Source: Galdieria sulphuraria (lineage: Eukaryota > Rhodophyta > Bangiophyceae > Galdieriales > Galdieriaceae). Taken from it: a stretch of DNA of 64,000 nucleotides. The stretch lies in the NCBI RefSeq assembly GCF_000341285.1, contig NW_005178458.1, positions 62,001 through 126,000 on the forward strand, given 5' to 3'. Position numbers and translations under genes: made by a program. Positions 24,152 through 35,152 of the stretch are shown here, in pieces (the first letter of the stretch is position 1; each line of letters opens with the position of its first letter). The notes under the pieces are model-generated. The model had not been told where the DNA came from. It did not search any database and saw only the letters and a program-made list of their open reading frames with translations.

Positions 24152-25102
24152 ATGGTTTTTGTCAAAGTTGTCAAGAATAAAGCTTATTTCAAAAGGTTTC
24201 AAGTGAAACCTAGAAGAAGAAGGGAAGGAAAAACTGACTATAGGGCAAGATTGAAGTTAATCACACAAGACCTGCGAAAGTACTCTTCCCCGAAGTATCG
24301 TCTGGTCGTTCGTTTCACCAACAGGTACCTTTTGAATTGATATTCTTGATTTATATTCAGCTAAAGGTATTAAAGGGATATAGTTTGCCAGTTTGTTTAC
24401 GCAAGACTTGAGGGAGATCACATCCTATCAGCGGCGTACGCACACGAACTACCTCGTTACGGCATCAAAGTAGGATTAACCAACTTTGCTGCTGCATATG
24501 CAACAGGTTTATTATTAGCTCGTAGAACGTTGAAAAAACTCAATCTTGATGAAGTTTATGTGGGTAAGGAGAGCGTCGATGGTGAGTTCTTCGAAGTAGA
24601 ACCACAAGGAGAGCGAAGGCCTTTTAGAGCGTTTCTAGATGTTGGACTTATTCGTACAACAACTGGCAATAAAGTTTTTGCTGCGATGAAAGGTGCCGTT
24701 GATGGTGGTGTGGATATTCCTCATAACGAGAAACGATTTCCCAAGTACACCAAGGAAGAAGGATTCAAACCAGAAGAGCTGCGCTATAGAATATTTGGAC
24801 AACATATTGCCGACTACATGAGACAGCTTGCGGAAGAAGATAAAACTCTTTATGAAGCTCGATTTTCACAATATATCAAAGCCGGAGTTGGACCTGATGA
24901 CCTGGAAGAGATGTATAAACAAGCACACAGTCGTATTCGAGAAGATCCTTCCTTTGAAAAGAAACCCAAACGTGAAGTAACTAAGCATCGTACTTTTCGT
25001 CAGAGAAAACTTACAAAAGAAGAGAAAAAGGAGAATTTGAAGAGAAAAATAGAAAAATTAGCTATGGCAAGTATGACGACAGGTCATGAAGAAGAAGAAT
25101 AA
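24152..25102 (+). CDS. RPL5: 60S ribosomal protein L5 (uL18)
   Basis: L5 binds 5S rRNA in the large subunit and is part of the 5S RNP. Exons 24152-24324 and 24376-25102 are joined by a 51 bp intron within TNR/DIVCQ, giving 299 residues, the normal eukaryotic length. Typical blocks are [68 protein letters not shown] and PHNEKRFP, and the Lys/Arg-rich C terminus. The ATG at 24152 gives the standard [15 protein letters not shown] start. Confidence 0.97.
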
Positions 25103-25246
25103 ATGCCGTTTCTATTGTTGCTTATGTCGACTAGTTTTCTTTCCATTAATTTGAAAACTTGAAGTAAGGAGAGAAGACTTCACATTTTTTTCTGCTATTG
25201 AAATAGTTCTTCTGTAACTTGTACAGTGTCCTATTGCACGAATGTG

Positions 25247-26215
25247 ATGGCATTTGCTACGTGGAATTGTCCTACTCTACTAAAGACGGGTTGTAAACAT
25301 TGCAATCCTACTATAAGAAATAACAATACCAACAGACTTTTGAGAGTTATTTGGATATCCAGGTTCCAATCTGTCAACGGTTATCTCCAGAAAATGGTGG
25401 TAAAAAGTGAAAGGGCAACGGGTCAAAGTTTTCAAGAAGTAGTGATTGGAAACGGACGCATTGGAAGCTTGCTTGCACGTGCTCCAGGTATGAAAGAACC
25501 TGTTGTGGTAACAAGGGGAGAAAGTATACCAGCAGATGGTTATGGACCTATTTATGTTTGTACGAGGAACGATGACCTGGATAGCATAGTGGCAAGAACC
25601 CCATCAGATAGAAGACCAGACCTCGTCTTCATTCAGAATGGAATGATTCAAACTTTTTTGGAGGAGAGAAACATTCAAAATAATACTCAAGCTCTAATGT
25701 GAGTGTATTTTCAAACTCAGCTATTCATACGGAATTGAATGGGTCTTAGATATTTTGCCGTAGCCAGTAAGGGAGATTCTCCAGTGGATGGTGGTGGTAC
25801 AGTCGTTTATGGAAAGTGGGCAGAAGCTTTTGCTCAACGAGTTTGTTCGTTGGGTTGTAAATGTTCAGTTGTTGAAGATAAAACTGAATTTATCAAAAAA
25901 ATGGTCGAGAAGCTATTATGGATTTGTGTTATGGGACCCCTTTGTGCCACGTCTCATTTTACTTGTGGACAAGTAGTAGCTAACGAAACCTGCTTGCGTG
26001 ACTTGGAAGATTTGGTCAACGAATTGAAGCCAATTGCGGAGGAGGTTTTACGTATAAAATTAGATGATGGAGTTGTTTCACGTATCGTGGAGTATAGCAA
26101 CAAAGTGTCAGATTATCGAGCAGGAGTGAAAGAAATTGCTTGGAGAAATGGTTGGTTTTTGGAAAGAAAGAAAACTCCTTTGCATGTTTCTTATATGAAA
26201 AACTTTATCGGTTGA
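25247..26215 (+). CDS. Ketopantoate-reductase-like protein, probably plastid-targeted
   Basis: Two exons joined by an intron at about 25700-25750. The start ATG at 25247 gives an N terminus of about 50 residues with few acids and many Asn, Arg and Ser, consistent with a transit peptide. A Rossmann-like motif follows (EVVIGNGRIGSLLA), then PDLVFIQNGMI, YFAVASKGDSPVDGG, GKWAEAFAQRV, EKLLWICVMGPL and VKEIAWRNGWF. Plant proteins of unknown function annotated as 6-phosphogluconate-dehydrogenase or ketopantoate-reductase related share these blocks, as far as I recall. The usual ketopantoate-reductase catalytic Lys lies in a block like this EKLLWI, so an NAD(P)-dependent reductase is plausible, but no substrate can be named. 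Confidence 0.6.
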
Positions 26216-26245
26216 AACGACCAATAAAAGAAGTATAAACCTTAC

Positions 26246-26259
26246 CATATCTATATATA

Positions 26260-26303
<44 letters not shown>
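26246..26303. repeat. Compound microsatellite (TC)n(TA)n
   Basis: A run of alternating C and T of about 20 bases passes directly into about 25 bases of alternating A and T. It lies between the convergent 3' ends of the ketopantoate-reductase-like gene and the unknown gene at 26324. Length is probably variable between strains. Confidence 0.95.
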
Positions 26304-26323
26304 CCAATGTGTATTACTGAATG

Positions 26324-27628
26324 CTAACCATCTTTGGAAAACAACTCGAAACATGTATAGAATAGAGAATGTTTCCAAAGCTTCGTACAACACAATTTGG
26401 ACAAACCAAACGGAACCAAAATTGTGAAAAATGCAATTGTAGAGAGACGTTTCAGAGTCACGCTTTTACATATATCTGCTATCAAAAAGTTGATCCACTT
26501 TTCATCCAAACAGGAAATACCTTCCATAAACAACAAAATACAAGAATATGTCATGGATAACCGAAAAAGCAATGTTGCGTTCTCAGTCTTCATTATGAGC
26601 TCATGAGAATGATACATGATAATATACAACGTATCCACAGGAACAGCTTCCAAAATTTTCCTATCTTTCAACGCTTCTAAAAAAGAACTATACAATGGAA
26701 AGCTTATATCCGAATTCAGGTACTCTATTGCTGTATCAATCGTTACAGATGTCTCATTCAGTAATGCTGCATGTACTTGCACGAGTCGTTGTTTGATAAG
26801 CTCAAAACTATCGCAACTGAAACTTTGATATGCAACTCTTTGGACAACACTAGGCAAATGAATAACTTGGTCCAGATTCAACCAAAATTTCTTATTCTCG
26901 TGATATATTCGATGGAGAACATGTGAAAAGGTTGATGAGAACTCTGTTACACAAAAACCTAATAATAGCTCGTCCGCTACATTCAGTGATAGGGTATCAT
27001 CAAAATTATCTTCACTCTTCAATTGATATAATAAATAGTACAACATGTCTTCCTCTCCTTCTTCAGCGTATGTAGATATGGCGTCCCAGGGTATCTTTTC
27101 AGAAGAATTGCGATGCTTTAAATGACTTGAATCTGCAGCTTCCAACACAATACTTTCGCTGACTGATGGTGAGAGCCAAAACATTCTTTCCGCAGCTATT
27201 GCAGAGAGAGTTGAACCACTATCCAACTTTCTTGTATTTGTAGCCAGGTGCTGTCTCTCGTAAGATTCTAGCAGCTGAACAAACGAGTAATAAATAGACC
27301 CTGTTGCTTGAGCACTCAATTGGGACTTGAAGGAAAAACAAAAAGAGGGAATAACTTCATCTGCAGGCTTGGGTGCCAACACAAAGGCTAAATTGTCCGT
27401 ACATCTTTCAGGGTGATTCTCCAGAATTCGTACTAGACTGGAAACACAGAGTTCCAACCAAACTTTAAACTCCAAAGTAGACGACTTGTGGATAGATTGT
27501 AATGCTTTTTCTAGTGTTTGATGTAACTCTTCTGCCTTTCTTGTGCTCAGGTCTAAACACGCTTTGGTAAGCTGATCCAGAAAATAGCAGAAGGTCTGTG
27601 ATGCAATGACACTCGAATTCCACGACAT
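26324..27628 (-). CDS. Unknown alpha-helical protein
   Basis: One open frame, 434 residues from the ATG at 27628 (MSWNSSVIASQ). I do not recognise it. The sequence is rich in Leu, Ser and Phe with few Gly or Pro, and predicted by eye to be largely helical, like HEAT- or TPR-type scaffolds, but no repeat consensus is clear. The C-terminal 80 residues are strikingly hydrophobic and aromatic with several Cys. The frame is open to about 27712 without an ATG, so a 5' exon is possible; a helical ATG frame at 27809 in another phase could supply one, but I found no junction that fits. Coding is supported only by length. Confidence 0.6.
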   Translation of the reverse strand: MSWNSSVIASQTFCYFLDQLTKACLDLSTRKAEELHQTLEKALQSIHKSSTLEFKVWLELCVSSLVRILENHPERCTDNLAFVLAPKPADEVIPSFCFSFKSQLSAQATGSIYYSFVQLLESYERQHLATNTRKLDSGSTLSAIAAERMFWLSPSVSESIVLEAADSSHLKHRNSSEKIPWDAISTYAEEGEEDMLYYLLYQLKSEDNFDDTLSLNVADELLLGFCVTEFSSTFSHVLHRIYHENKKFWLNLDQVIHLPSVVQRVAYQSFSCDSFELIKQRLVQVHAALLNETSVTIDTAIEYLNSDISFPLYSSFLEALKDRKILEAVPVDTLYIIMYHSHELIMKTENATLLFRLSMTYSCILLFMEGISCLDEKWINFLIADICKSVTLKRLSTIAFFTILVPFGLSKLCCTKLWKHSLFYTCFELFSKDG

Positions 27629-27970
27629 TTTCAGGAATTCAATGTTACTGAATGAATACAACTTCCCATTCCTATAAAGGACAGCTAGGTTGTCTGACAG
27701 ATAATAACACAAAATTGAAGAAAACTTGCGAATCTGGTGAATGAATGTTCTGAATTCTGCGAAAAATGCTTATCAGTGCATTTGCGAAACTGCATATTTC
27801 TTCCATGTGACTACGTATAATAACAAAAGTGCTTTCGATTGAAGTGTCGAATGTTGTTTCCTGAAGGATTCGTATACCATGATAAATGCAAACGCACATT
27901 TTGTCTTACAATGACATTGTTTAACGAACTCAAGAACCACGGCTCACTCAAGTTCCTTTCATATATCCTA
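27629..27970. other. Spacer between two same-strand genes
   Basis: This 342 bp spacer lies between the zinc-finger gene 3' end and the start of the unknown helical protein. A short - strand frame from an ATG at 27809 may be an upstream exon of the latter, but no splice junction could be fitted. Confidence 0.35.
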
Positions 27971-28324
27971 CTACAAATCCGTGGTATTTTGAGCATATTC
28001 AAGCTGAAACAATGCGTTTTCCCAAGATCTAGACAAACCATCCAAGTCCTTTGGTTTGCAACTTCCTTTCACTGCCCAAGTAGGTTTCGGGTTTTCATGC
28101 ACTGTTTGTTGTTCAACTTCACCACAGCATTTATGTCGAGCTATGGTATTCTTCCGAAACGTCTTTCTTTGCTTCACTCCAAGCTCAAACGAAAGACTGC
28201 ACTCTCCACTACAAAATACACGTCCCTCCTGCTTTACATATTGCCAGTTGACCTTGGGCATTCTTCTTCTACAGTTATGACATATATAATATAGACCTAT
28301 GGTGTCAGAATCCGAGAAGCTCAT
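27971..28324 (-). CDS. Small FCS-type (FLZ-like) zinc-finger protein
   Basis: Intronless, 117 residues from the ATG at 28324. The N-terminal part holds YICHNCRRRMPKVNW...GRVFCSGECSLSFELG. This is a CxxC, 19 residues, then FCSxxC. The spacing and the FCS.EC core match FLZ/FCS-like zinc fingers known from land plants, where they bind SnRK1 kinase; MYM-type FCS fingers are a more distant alternative. The rest is Lys/Asn-rich with a CC pair and no recognised domain. Whether it binds a SnRK1-like kinase here is inference. Confidence 0.6.
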   Translation of the reverse strand: MSFSDSDTIGLYYICHNCRRRMPKVNWQYVKQEGRVFCSGECSLSFELGVKQRKTFRKNTIARHKCCGEVEQQTVHENPKPTWAVKGSCKPKDLDGLSRSWENALFQLEYAQNTTDL

Positions 28325-28437
28325 AGTTAACTAAGCAGAATGAACCTTGTTCCACATGCTCGTCCAATCTCACTCTTGATGGGAGAAAATCCAAAATCCG
28401 TTAAAATAATGCTTTTTCAAGGAAACCTTCGGCCGCT

Positions 28438-29307
28438 TTAATCTGTCTTGGAATGATTTGGTTGGGTCGAATGACTTCGCATATATAGGCGGAATCGAAT
28501 CCACCCAACTATGGCATTGAACACAAACAAAACTCCAATCACAATCAACAACCAACGCTAGGATTACAAGTTGATCTAAAAGCTTCTAAAAACAAATGCA
28601 ATACGTACATTTTTTTCTATAAAACTTTGTTCTCCTGTCACAGAAACTTCTTGTACTGTCTCCTTCCTACCAAGAGCTACCTTGGGAAACTGTGGTGTCT
28701 TCACTTGCCAATACCCTAAAAGCTTTCCAAACGCTTCTCTTCTTGAAAGCCCATCCCTGCTATAATTACAAACACCATGTAATGGGTAACCAGCACCTAA
28801 ACCAATCCATTCCAAGTTTGCGTCAAGATATACAAGGAAAAGTTCCCGGAAACTCTGCTCCACTAGGCGACACTTTTGATTCCAACTAAGCAAACAATCT
28901 TCATAAAAATTAGACTCTAAAGTCCTTACCGCTCTGTAACTCGTAGTTAACCAAACGGGATGCTGCAGCTCACTAAAAGGGGTCTTGGTAGCACGAATAA
29001 AGTAAAGCTGATTCTCAAGAGCTAACTGCATCAAATTATCTATTTCTGTAGAAGTAAGATTTATTTCGACAGGCTTCACTGTCCCAAGAGTTTCTTGTTT
29101 CAAAGGCAAGTGTATTCGACCTCTTGGTAACCAAGTATGCCCCAAGTCAAAAGAGTGTTCTACACGGAAACTATACTGTTCATTGACACCGACTGCAAAG
29201 TCGCATATAAACCACCATAGAGTAAATAGAAAACAAAGTGCTCCAAGAATAGGCGATGGCTTCAAACAGCGCCTCACTACCATCTCCTTTTCTCTTCCAA
29301 AAGGCAT
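28438..29307 (-). CDS. EMC10: ER membrane protein complex subunit 10
   Basis: EMC10 is a lumenal, single-span subunit of the EMC insertase. Two exons; the intron (about 28611-28560) lies just before the C-terminal membrane segment. An N-terminal signal anchor (ILGALCFLFTLWWFICDF) is followed by the EMC10 beta-domain: VEHSFDLGHTWLPRGRIHL, then a LTSTEIDNLMQLALENQLYFIR segment resembling [24 protein letters not shown] in human. A Cys pair (CRLVEQSF...GVC) fits the conserved disulfide. After the splice comes a membrane helix (WLLIVIGVLFVFNAIVGW) and a short basic tail. The ATG at 29307 lies 21 bp from the divergent LINES start; a second in-frame ATG at 29283 is an alternative. Confidence 0.75.
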
Positions 29308-29328
29308 AATGTACTTTTATGGGATAAC

Positions 29329-30870
29329 ATGAATGGAGACTGGATACGACTGCAAAACTTAGAGAAACTTTTCAGTGAGTTGCTAAAAGACAGGCCATCC
29401 TTAAGAAAAGATGAAGAAGACGTTCTTTCACTTATGGAAAAGCTCCCAAAAGAGGAGGTCCTTACTATGTTGACTAACTCAGACAGTTTGGTCGCCTTTC
29501 GCTGTTCCTGTTTGTTAAGTGATATATTGACCAAAGGACTTTATGCCATTTTAACTGAACAAAGAGAAGGCTTAATAGGAAGCGAAGAAATGTTTAAACT
29601 AAGGTTGGAAAGTTTGTTTTCGTCTTTTGCATTTCTAGACCTTTTCGTGACTGTAGAACCAGTGTTCCTGTATCGCCTATGCAGATTCTATGCAAGGGTC
29701 TTGGACAATATGGGAAGACTTCTTCAAGAATATTCAGTGACTGACTCCTCACCGGTTTCCGTTGTTGTATTGAGGTTAGAAAGATTGATTTGGAGGCAAC
29801 GAGATATGCTGTTGTTTCCTCATGGAGAGACAACGACCAGTGTTCCGTATGCATTCACGGCTTATTTAGTGTTGTGTCGCAAGTGGATTTCTTTTTTAAC
29901 TTTATTACACTCGCCTTATCATTCGACACATTCCTTACTGAATGTTCCCGACTTTGTCCGATACGCAAATACGCATCCAGTGTTTTATGTCCGTCAAAGA
30001 AGTTGGGAATTGTTATTGGAGTTACAAAAACGTCACGTGGAGTTTTCAAGAGTAATTTTAGAAGAAGCTTGCAGAGAAGAAAACCTACCATCATTAACGA
30101 CACTTTTCAGTGAACAGGATAGTGGCACTCTTCAAATGAGTAGTTACTTTGGTTATCAAGCGGATTCTGTTCCTAGTATCCCAACAAAACAGATGTTTCT
30201 TCGCTATTATATTCTGGGCCTTGTATCATCTCTCAGTGATCTGTCATGGAATGAAGCTCTTCTTCATTCTACCCATTTGTATTTTGTAGAACGAGTGGAT
30301 TTCATATTGAAACAAATCACATTTTTCTTGGCTTCCTGGTATGCGCCACCAAAGAGTCATAGTTTGGAATACTATTTAGTGATGTTATTCACTGAACAAG
30401 ATGACTTGATGTGTATGCTTTTCACAAAAGTTTTAAAGCTATGCCGACAATCTTTGAATTCTGAAGAGCAGCAACATAAGAAAATACCGAAATTATCACT
30501 GAATATTCATCCGATGGTATTTTGTTGGTTATATCAAATAGACTTTGATGAATATGTTCTACTTGACTTGATCAATTCGTCTGAAACTGAATTTCTAACT
30601 TTCTTTGTGAAGTATTTAAACGCCATCTTATATACCGAACCTGAAGATTTTTTGGGCAATATTCTGGAAGGTGATTCAGGTCGCTTTACTTCTCTACTAG
30701 AGAAATTGAGCTCGGTACTAGAACGCCTGCAAGACAAAAACCTTATCCCATTTTGCTGTGAGCCACTTATTAGAAAAATGAGACAAGTATTGCGACATAT
30801 TCTTCCAATTGCTTCGACACGCGATAAAAAGCAGCGGTCTGAATTTTCAGATAAAGTCTCTCCAAGTTAG
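29329..30870 (+). CDS. LINS1: Protein LINES homolog
   Basis: Intronless, 513 residues, largely helical. The segment IDFDEYVLLDLINSSETEFLTFFVKYLN near residue 410 matches the LINES family hallmark (D.LIDFLxSSExxFLxYxxRYLK). The family is conserved from plants to animals; human LINS1 is linked to intellectual disability, but the molecular role is unknown. The N-terminal two thirds is HEAT-like helical without a clear repeat. The ATG at 29329 is the first of the frame. Confidence 0.7.
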   Translation: MNGDWIRLQNLEKLFSELLKDRPSLRKDEEDVLSLMEKLPKEEVLTMLTNSDSLVAFRCSCLLSDILTKGLYAILTEQREGLIGSEEMFKLRLESLFSSFAFLDLFVTVEPVFLYRLCRFYARVLDNMGRLLQEYSVTDSSPVSVVVLRLERLIWRQRDMLLFPHGETTTSVPYAFTAYLVLCRKWISFLTLLHSPYHSTHSLLNVPDFVRYANTHPVFYVRQRSWELLLELQKRHVEFSRVILEEACREENLPSLTTLFSEQDSGTLQMSSYFGYQADSVPSIPTKQMFLRYYILGLVSSLSDLSWNEALLHSTHLYFVERVDFILKQITFFLASWYAPPKSHSLEYYLVMLFTEQDDLMCMLFTKVLKLCRQSLNSEEQQHKKIPKLSLNIHPMVFCWLYQIDFDEYVLLDLINSSETEFLTFFVKYLNAILYTEPEDFLGNILEGDSGRFTSLLEKLSSVLERLQDKNLIPFCCEPLIRKMRQVLRHILPIASTRDKKQRSEFSDKVSPS

Positions 30871-31510
30871 CTAATATAGAAATATACCGTTAAATTGTAT
30901 CTTTTCATAAGATGGAATGGTTTAACTTTTTTTCATTGCTTCTTTTTACGGTTTGCACAAAGGCGTGGTTTGTGTTGTTTTCTGTTTTTCTTTTATACAT
31001 TATTTATGAGTGTCGCGTGTAGTTAAAGCTCTTAGTGTTCAAGCTATACCAGGCAGACTGCTTTCTATCCTATGTCGTGCTTTTCTGTTGAGAGTATGTT
31101 GTACAGATTAGGACCTCAATAACTTCCTTCTTGCTAGAATTTTCTCTTCTTCCTATGGTTTTACTGGTCAGGCAATTGAAGCAATTCAATTCTTTTCAAA
31201 ATGACGTTATAGCTCTCGAAGAATTACGGAAGAATATTGATTCATAGTTTTTCTAGTTATTATTGAGGAATGGAAGCTAGTCAGTTGACTTACTGCTTCT
31301 TGCAAGTATCATTGAGTTCAAGCAGCCTGAAATTCATCCTTCTTAGAATATCTTACTTCACTATCTGTGCTATGAAAGTGCCAATTGGATAACTCTTTTG
31401 TCCTTCCATTCTGGATGAATAGCCCAACTCATGAATGGAATTTGTAGCATGTTCAGTACAACTATTAAAGCTTAAATAATTTGAACTGATAGTTCCTTGA
31501 GTTTTTTCTA
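30871..31510. other. Intergenic
   Basis: This 640 bp T-rich spacer lies between LINES and mevalonate kinase, both on the + strand. It holds the LINES 3' end and the mevalonate kinase promoter, and no further gene that I can support. Confidence 0.45.
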
Positions 31511-32822
31511 ATGGAAAGGAGAAGAGTAGTAGTAAGTGCACCTGGTAAAGTTATCTTGTTTGGTGAACACTCCGTTGTTCACGGAAAGCTTGCAGTTGCA
31601 GCAGCTATCGATAAACGTCTTTTTATTTCTTTAGAAGAGAGCAACGAAAACACAATTGCCATCAAGTTAGAAGGATTTGAAAGGGAAGACAAAACAGTAG
31701 TTTTGAGTACTGCTTTGTTGTTGTCTTTTTCGGAGAAACTATTCGAAAATCTAGTTGCGATCGAGTGGAGGATGAAAGACACTTCTAACGATCTTTCACA
31801 GCCTCCTTCTTTTCTCTCTTCTTCTTTTCAAGATTTTCTTGCACAGCAAGGGAATGTGGACTCTTGGATGAAAAATGTTGAGCAGTATTTGGAGAGTCAT
31901 TCTTCCTATCTATCTGCGAGTAGCGCTATTCGTTCGGCTGTATTTCTTTTTGTCGTTTGTTATTTAATCATATTGGTTTACCCAAGGCAAACAGAGAGTA
32001 CAAGGGGATTATTGGTGACTGTGCAATCACAGGTAAATGAATATCCCTCAATGATGTTTGTTATACTGATAGAATACCCAGATTCCTGTGGGTGCTGGTC
32101 TCGGATCTTCGGCATCCTTTTCTGTGGCTCTTATCACATCTCTTTTAGTATTAGCTGGTGATATTCAGTTACAACAATTATCGGAGGATATTTCTGGGAC
32201 CCTAAAAGAGAGCATCAATCGTTGGGCTTTTCTTTGTGAAACATTTTTGCATGGAACTCCATCAGGTATGGATAATACAATTGCAACATTTGGAGGCTTC
32301 CTTAGTTATCGGAATGGGAAGAAAGAAACCTTTCAAGTACATTCCGATATTCTTCGTTTCATTGTTGTCGACTCTGGTGTGCCTCGAAGCACTCAAAAGA
32401 TGGTATCCAAAGTATATCAGAGATATCAAGAATTTCCAGAAATTGTGTCTCCTATTTTGATTAGTATGGATGAAATTGCTATTCGGTTTATTCAATCTGC
32501 AGTATCTAATCTTGTTGGGGACAGTTTTTCTCAACAACTTGCCACACTAATGAAAATCAATCATTATCTTCTCAATGCTCTTGGTGTAGGTCATCCACTG
32601 TTGGAAGATATAATTTCCATTGCCCAAGAATTAGGATTTGAAGGTGCTAAACTAACTGGAGCTGGAGGCGGAGGTTGTGCTATTATCCTCGTTGACTCTG
32701 GAAAATCAATTGAACATGTCGATACATTGTTGAATACTTTACAATCCACTCCTCATGGCTATCGTTGTTTCGAAATAGTATTAGGAGGAAGTGGTGTGCA
32801 AATACATCATCAAACGAATTGA
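31511..32822 (+). CDS. MVK: Mevalonate kinase
   Basis: Phosphorylates mevalonate in the cytosolic isoprenoid pathway. Exons 31511-32032 and 32082-32822 are joined at phase 0 by a 49 bp intron; 420 residues. GHMP kinase motif 1 is APGKVILFGEHSVVHGK near the start. The ATP-binding PVGAGLGSSASFSVAL opens the second exon. ETFLHGTPSGMDN is characteristic of mevalonate kinase and not other GHMP kinases, and KLTGAGGGGCAIIL is motif 3. There is no targeting peptide. The segment VFLFVVCYLIILVYPRQ before the junction is unusually hydrophobic for this family, but I see no better splice model. Confidence 0.95.
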
Positions 32823-33073
32823 TTAGTTGTGATAGGAAATGAATGTTTGTCAAATCTTACAAAGTAAATAATCTCGTTCAACGAAGGATCTCCTATAACA
32901 TTTGTTTTATACTCCTGACTCGATGCTTATTGTTCTAGTAGTTCTGTTCTACTCCAAATGAACCTCCCTGGAAACTTTTCAAGGTTATTCTTGAGAGTTG
33001 CTTCGTAAATGTTCCAAAGACAGATGGAAAAGTTGTACGAATAGATTGTAAATAAGAATAGGGAATATCTCAA

Positions 33074-35111
<2,038 letters not shown>

Positions 35112-35152
35112 TCTCATATGTTTAGTAATAAAGGCAAATATTTTTTCATCTT

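Noticed and set aside
26246-26303. TC/TA repeat as a centromere or origin
   Set aside because: It is only about 60 bp and sits between two convergent genes; an ordinary microsatellite explains it.
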